DNA of 23,272 nt from an uncultured Verrucomicrobiota bacterium (GTDB lineage: Bacteria; Verrucomicrobiota; Kiritimatiellia; RFP12; UBA1067): the NCBI GenBank assembly GCA_945613785.1, contig CALZAJ010000006.1, positions 1 through 23,272 on the forward strand. The letters run 5' to 3'. The stretch's first letter is position 1; every line of letters starts with the position of its first letter. The notes below the pieces were generated by a model that worked only from the letters and a program-made list of their open reading frames with translations, had not been told where the DNA came from and did not search any database. Of the stretch, positions 22,182 to 23,272 are shown in pieces. A program made the translations under genes and the position numbers.

Positions 22182-22633
22182 AGGGAGATCTCCGAATAGT
22201 CCCCGTTGAAGAGGAGGTTCCTGCCCACGCCCGCACGTTCGCCGGCTTCGACATCCCGCGGCTTGTCGCCGAGCGAGACGGACGCCGCCATGTCGATGCC
22301 GTACTTGTCGCGCGCCTTGAGAAACATTCCCGGCTCCGGCTTGCGGTCAGGCCCCGAGAGTTCGGGACAGTGAAAGACGTCCGTGACCGTCACGCCGTGG
22401 CGGGCGAACTCGCCGTTCATCCAGTCCGTCAGCTTCCGGAAGTCGGACTCCGTATAGTAGCCGCGGGCGATGCCCGACTGGTTGGTGATGACGATGATGA
22501 GGTATCCGAGTTCCTGCGCCCGACGGCAGAAGTCGAAGACGCCGTCGATGAAGACGCACTTCTCGATCTCGTAGAGATACGCGGTGTCGACGTTGATCGT
22601 GCCGTCGCGGTCGAGGAAAAGGGCCTTAGCCAT
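22178..22633 (-). CDS. gmhB: GmhB-like D-glycero-D-manno-heptose bisphosphate phosphatase, zinc-loop variant
   Basis: 151 aa, short for GmhB (about 190). HAD motifs are intact: LFLDRDGTIN with the two catalytic Asp (8 and 10), VITNQSG, RKPEPGMF and LGDKPRDVEAG. It removes one phosphate from heptose 1,7-bisphosphate between the two HldE steps of ADP-heptose synthesis, in the cytoplasm. The zinc loop of typical GmhB proteins has three Cys and one His between the third strand and the RKP motif; here this stretch reads FHCPELSGPDRKPEPG, with one Cys, so the zinc site is missing. The gene overlaps the hldE stop by 8 nt and the GT9 start by 4 nt. The call rests on HAD motifs plus context; a histidinol-phosphatase-like activity is the main alternative. 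Confidence 0.85.
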   Translation of the reverse strand: MAKALFLDRDGTINVDTAYLYEIEKCVFIDGVFDFCRRAQELGYLIIVITNQSGIARGYYTESDFRKLTDWMNGEFARHGVTVTDVFHCPELSGPDRKPEPGMFLKARDKYGIDMAASVSLGDKPRDVEAGERAGVGRNLLFNGDYSEISL

Positions 22634-23272
22634 GGTTCATCCTCTCCACCATCGACGAGGTCGAATAGCCCTCGACACGCTTCAGCGTCACCGCTTCGCC
22701 GCCGTAGGCCGTCACATACTGAGCCTCGGGCCAGCGGTCGATCGTGTAACCTTCCTTGGCGATCACGTCAGGACGGATCTCCTCGACGACCGGCAGCGCC
22801 GTCTCCTCGTCGAAGAGCACGACCGCGTCGACGAGTTCGAGCCCCGCCAGCACGAGGCTGCGCGTCTGCTGGTCTTGGATCGGACGCGACGGACCCTTGA
22901 GACGGCGGACGGACGCATCGCTGTTGAGGGCGACGACCAGACGGTCGCAAAGTTCCTTCGCCTGATAGAGCGACGAGAGGTGTCCACAATGGAGACAGTC
23001 AAAGCAGCCGTTGGTGAAGCCGACCTTGAGTCCCTCCGCCTGCCAGGCCTTGACCTGGGCGGGGAGGTCGGCGCGCGTGAACACCTTGCGCTCGAACGGC
23101 AGCGCAAGCGAGCGCTTGGCGTCCAAGGCCGCCTGGAGTTCAGCCGGCGTGACCACCGCGGTGCCGACCTTGCCGACGACAATGCCCGCCGCGACATTCG
23201 CGAGTTCCATCGCCTGGCGGAAGGTGGCGCCGATCGCACGGGCCGCCGCCAGCACCGACATCGTCGTATCGC
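22626..23272 (-). CDS. hldE: Bifunctional heptose kinase/ADP-heptose synthase HldE, C-terminal part
   Basis: The frame is open to the right edge of the window, so only about 215 residues are visible and the 5' part is missing. The first visible residues (DTT, then MSVLAAARAIG and NVAAGIVVGKVGTAVVTP) match the end of the ribokinase-type HldE domain, showing that the true start lies outside and not at the internal ATG at 23261. After a linker comes the cytidylyltransferase-like domain: VGFTNGCFDCLHCGH (HxGH nucleotide motif), LVVALNSDASV and GPSRPIQDQQTRSLVLAGLELVDAVVLFDEETALPV, ending in GYSTSSMVERM. The protein phosphorylates heptose 7-phosphate and later joins it to AMP, giving ADP-heptose for the LPS core. 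It stands first among the visible operon genes; the promoter is outside the window. Confidence 0.93.
   Translation of the reverse strand, partial: DTTMSVLAAARAIGATFRQAMELANVAAGIVVGKVGTAVVTPAELQAALDAKRSLALPFERKVFTRADLPAQVKAWQAEGLKVGFTNGCFDCLHCGHLSSLYQAKELCDRLVVALNSDASVRRLKGPSRPIQDQQTRSLVLAGLELVDAVVLFDEETALPVVEEIRPDVIAKEGYTIDRWPEAQYVTAYGGEAVTLKRVEGYSTSSMVERMNHG

Noticed and set aside
1..23272. tRNA or rRNA genes, CRISPR arrays, insertion sequences, integrase or prophage genes
   Set aside because: Gaps between genes are too short and hold no such structures; no transposase or integrase motifs and no spaced direct repeats were seen.

Overview
The window reads as a contiguous piece of a GC-rich (roughly 60 % by eye) Gram-negative bacterial chromosome. 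All 20 genes that I can support lie on the minus strand, so transcription runs from high to low coordinates. There are no RNA genes, insertion sequences, CRISPR arrays or phage genes. The outer-membrane logic (ADP-heptose synthesis, a heptosyltransferase-type enzyme, a CsgG-like secreted protein) points to a Gram-negative cell. The mix of F5/8C-type secreted esterase, tandem DUF3592 proteins and teichoic-acid-like enzymes would fit a host-associated member of the PVC group (for example Kiritimatiellota or a relative). That placement is inference only, because no marker gene here settles it.

Region A (23272 down to 14288) is one tightly packed surface-polysaccharide operon. In transcription order it contains: HldE (5' part outside the window), a GmhB-like heptose bisphosphatase, a GT9 heptosyltransferase-like enzyme, a GT2, a GT32, a TagF-like CDP-glycerol glycerophosphotransferase family protein, a small ParB/Srx-like protein, a TarI/IspD-like cytidylyltransferase, an SDR epimerase, and a large protein joining a nucleotidyltransferase to a kinase-like domain. 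Genes overlap or are separated by at most 9 nt. The set makes and transfers ADP-heptose and probably adds a CDP-activated polyol phosphate, which is teichoic-acid chemistry placed next to an LPS core.

Region B (14287 down to 9563/7995) has an N-domain-less ClpB disaggregase, a secreted CsgG-family protein followed by a perfect 13-bp-stem terminator, and a short operon of a secreted esterase with a discoidin-like tail plus a GT-C-type membrane protein. Region C (8022 down to 6155) has an ArsP_2-type metal exporter with a His/Cys-rich loop and a YihY/BrkB membrane protein.

Region D (6158 down to 3707) is the most interesting part. It is a three-gene signalling operon: a small secreted protein, a histidine kinase and an OmpR-type response regulator. 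The secreted protein and the extracytoplasmic sensor region of the kinase share a homologous domain. The operon promoter carries a 7-4-7 tandem repeat (GTGACAT-N4-GTGACAT) of the kind bound by OmpR/PhoB-family regulators. This suggests an autoregulated sensor plus soluble look-alike circuit.

Region E (3693 down to 1) has a U32 peptidase-family (TrhP/YegQ-like) protein, a tandem-DUF3592 membrane protein, and an unrecognised membrane protein that runs off the left edge.

A recurring promoter signal, TGN-TATAAT (one TTTAAT variant), precedes seven genes. In four of them the hexamer lies only 8-11 nt before the start codon, hinting at leaderless or near-leaderless transcripts. No gene-free stretch exceeds 300 bases; the longest, 14071-14287, holds a strong ribosome binding site and only a weak promoter candidate.
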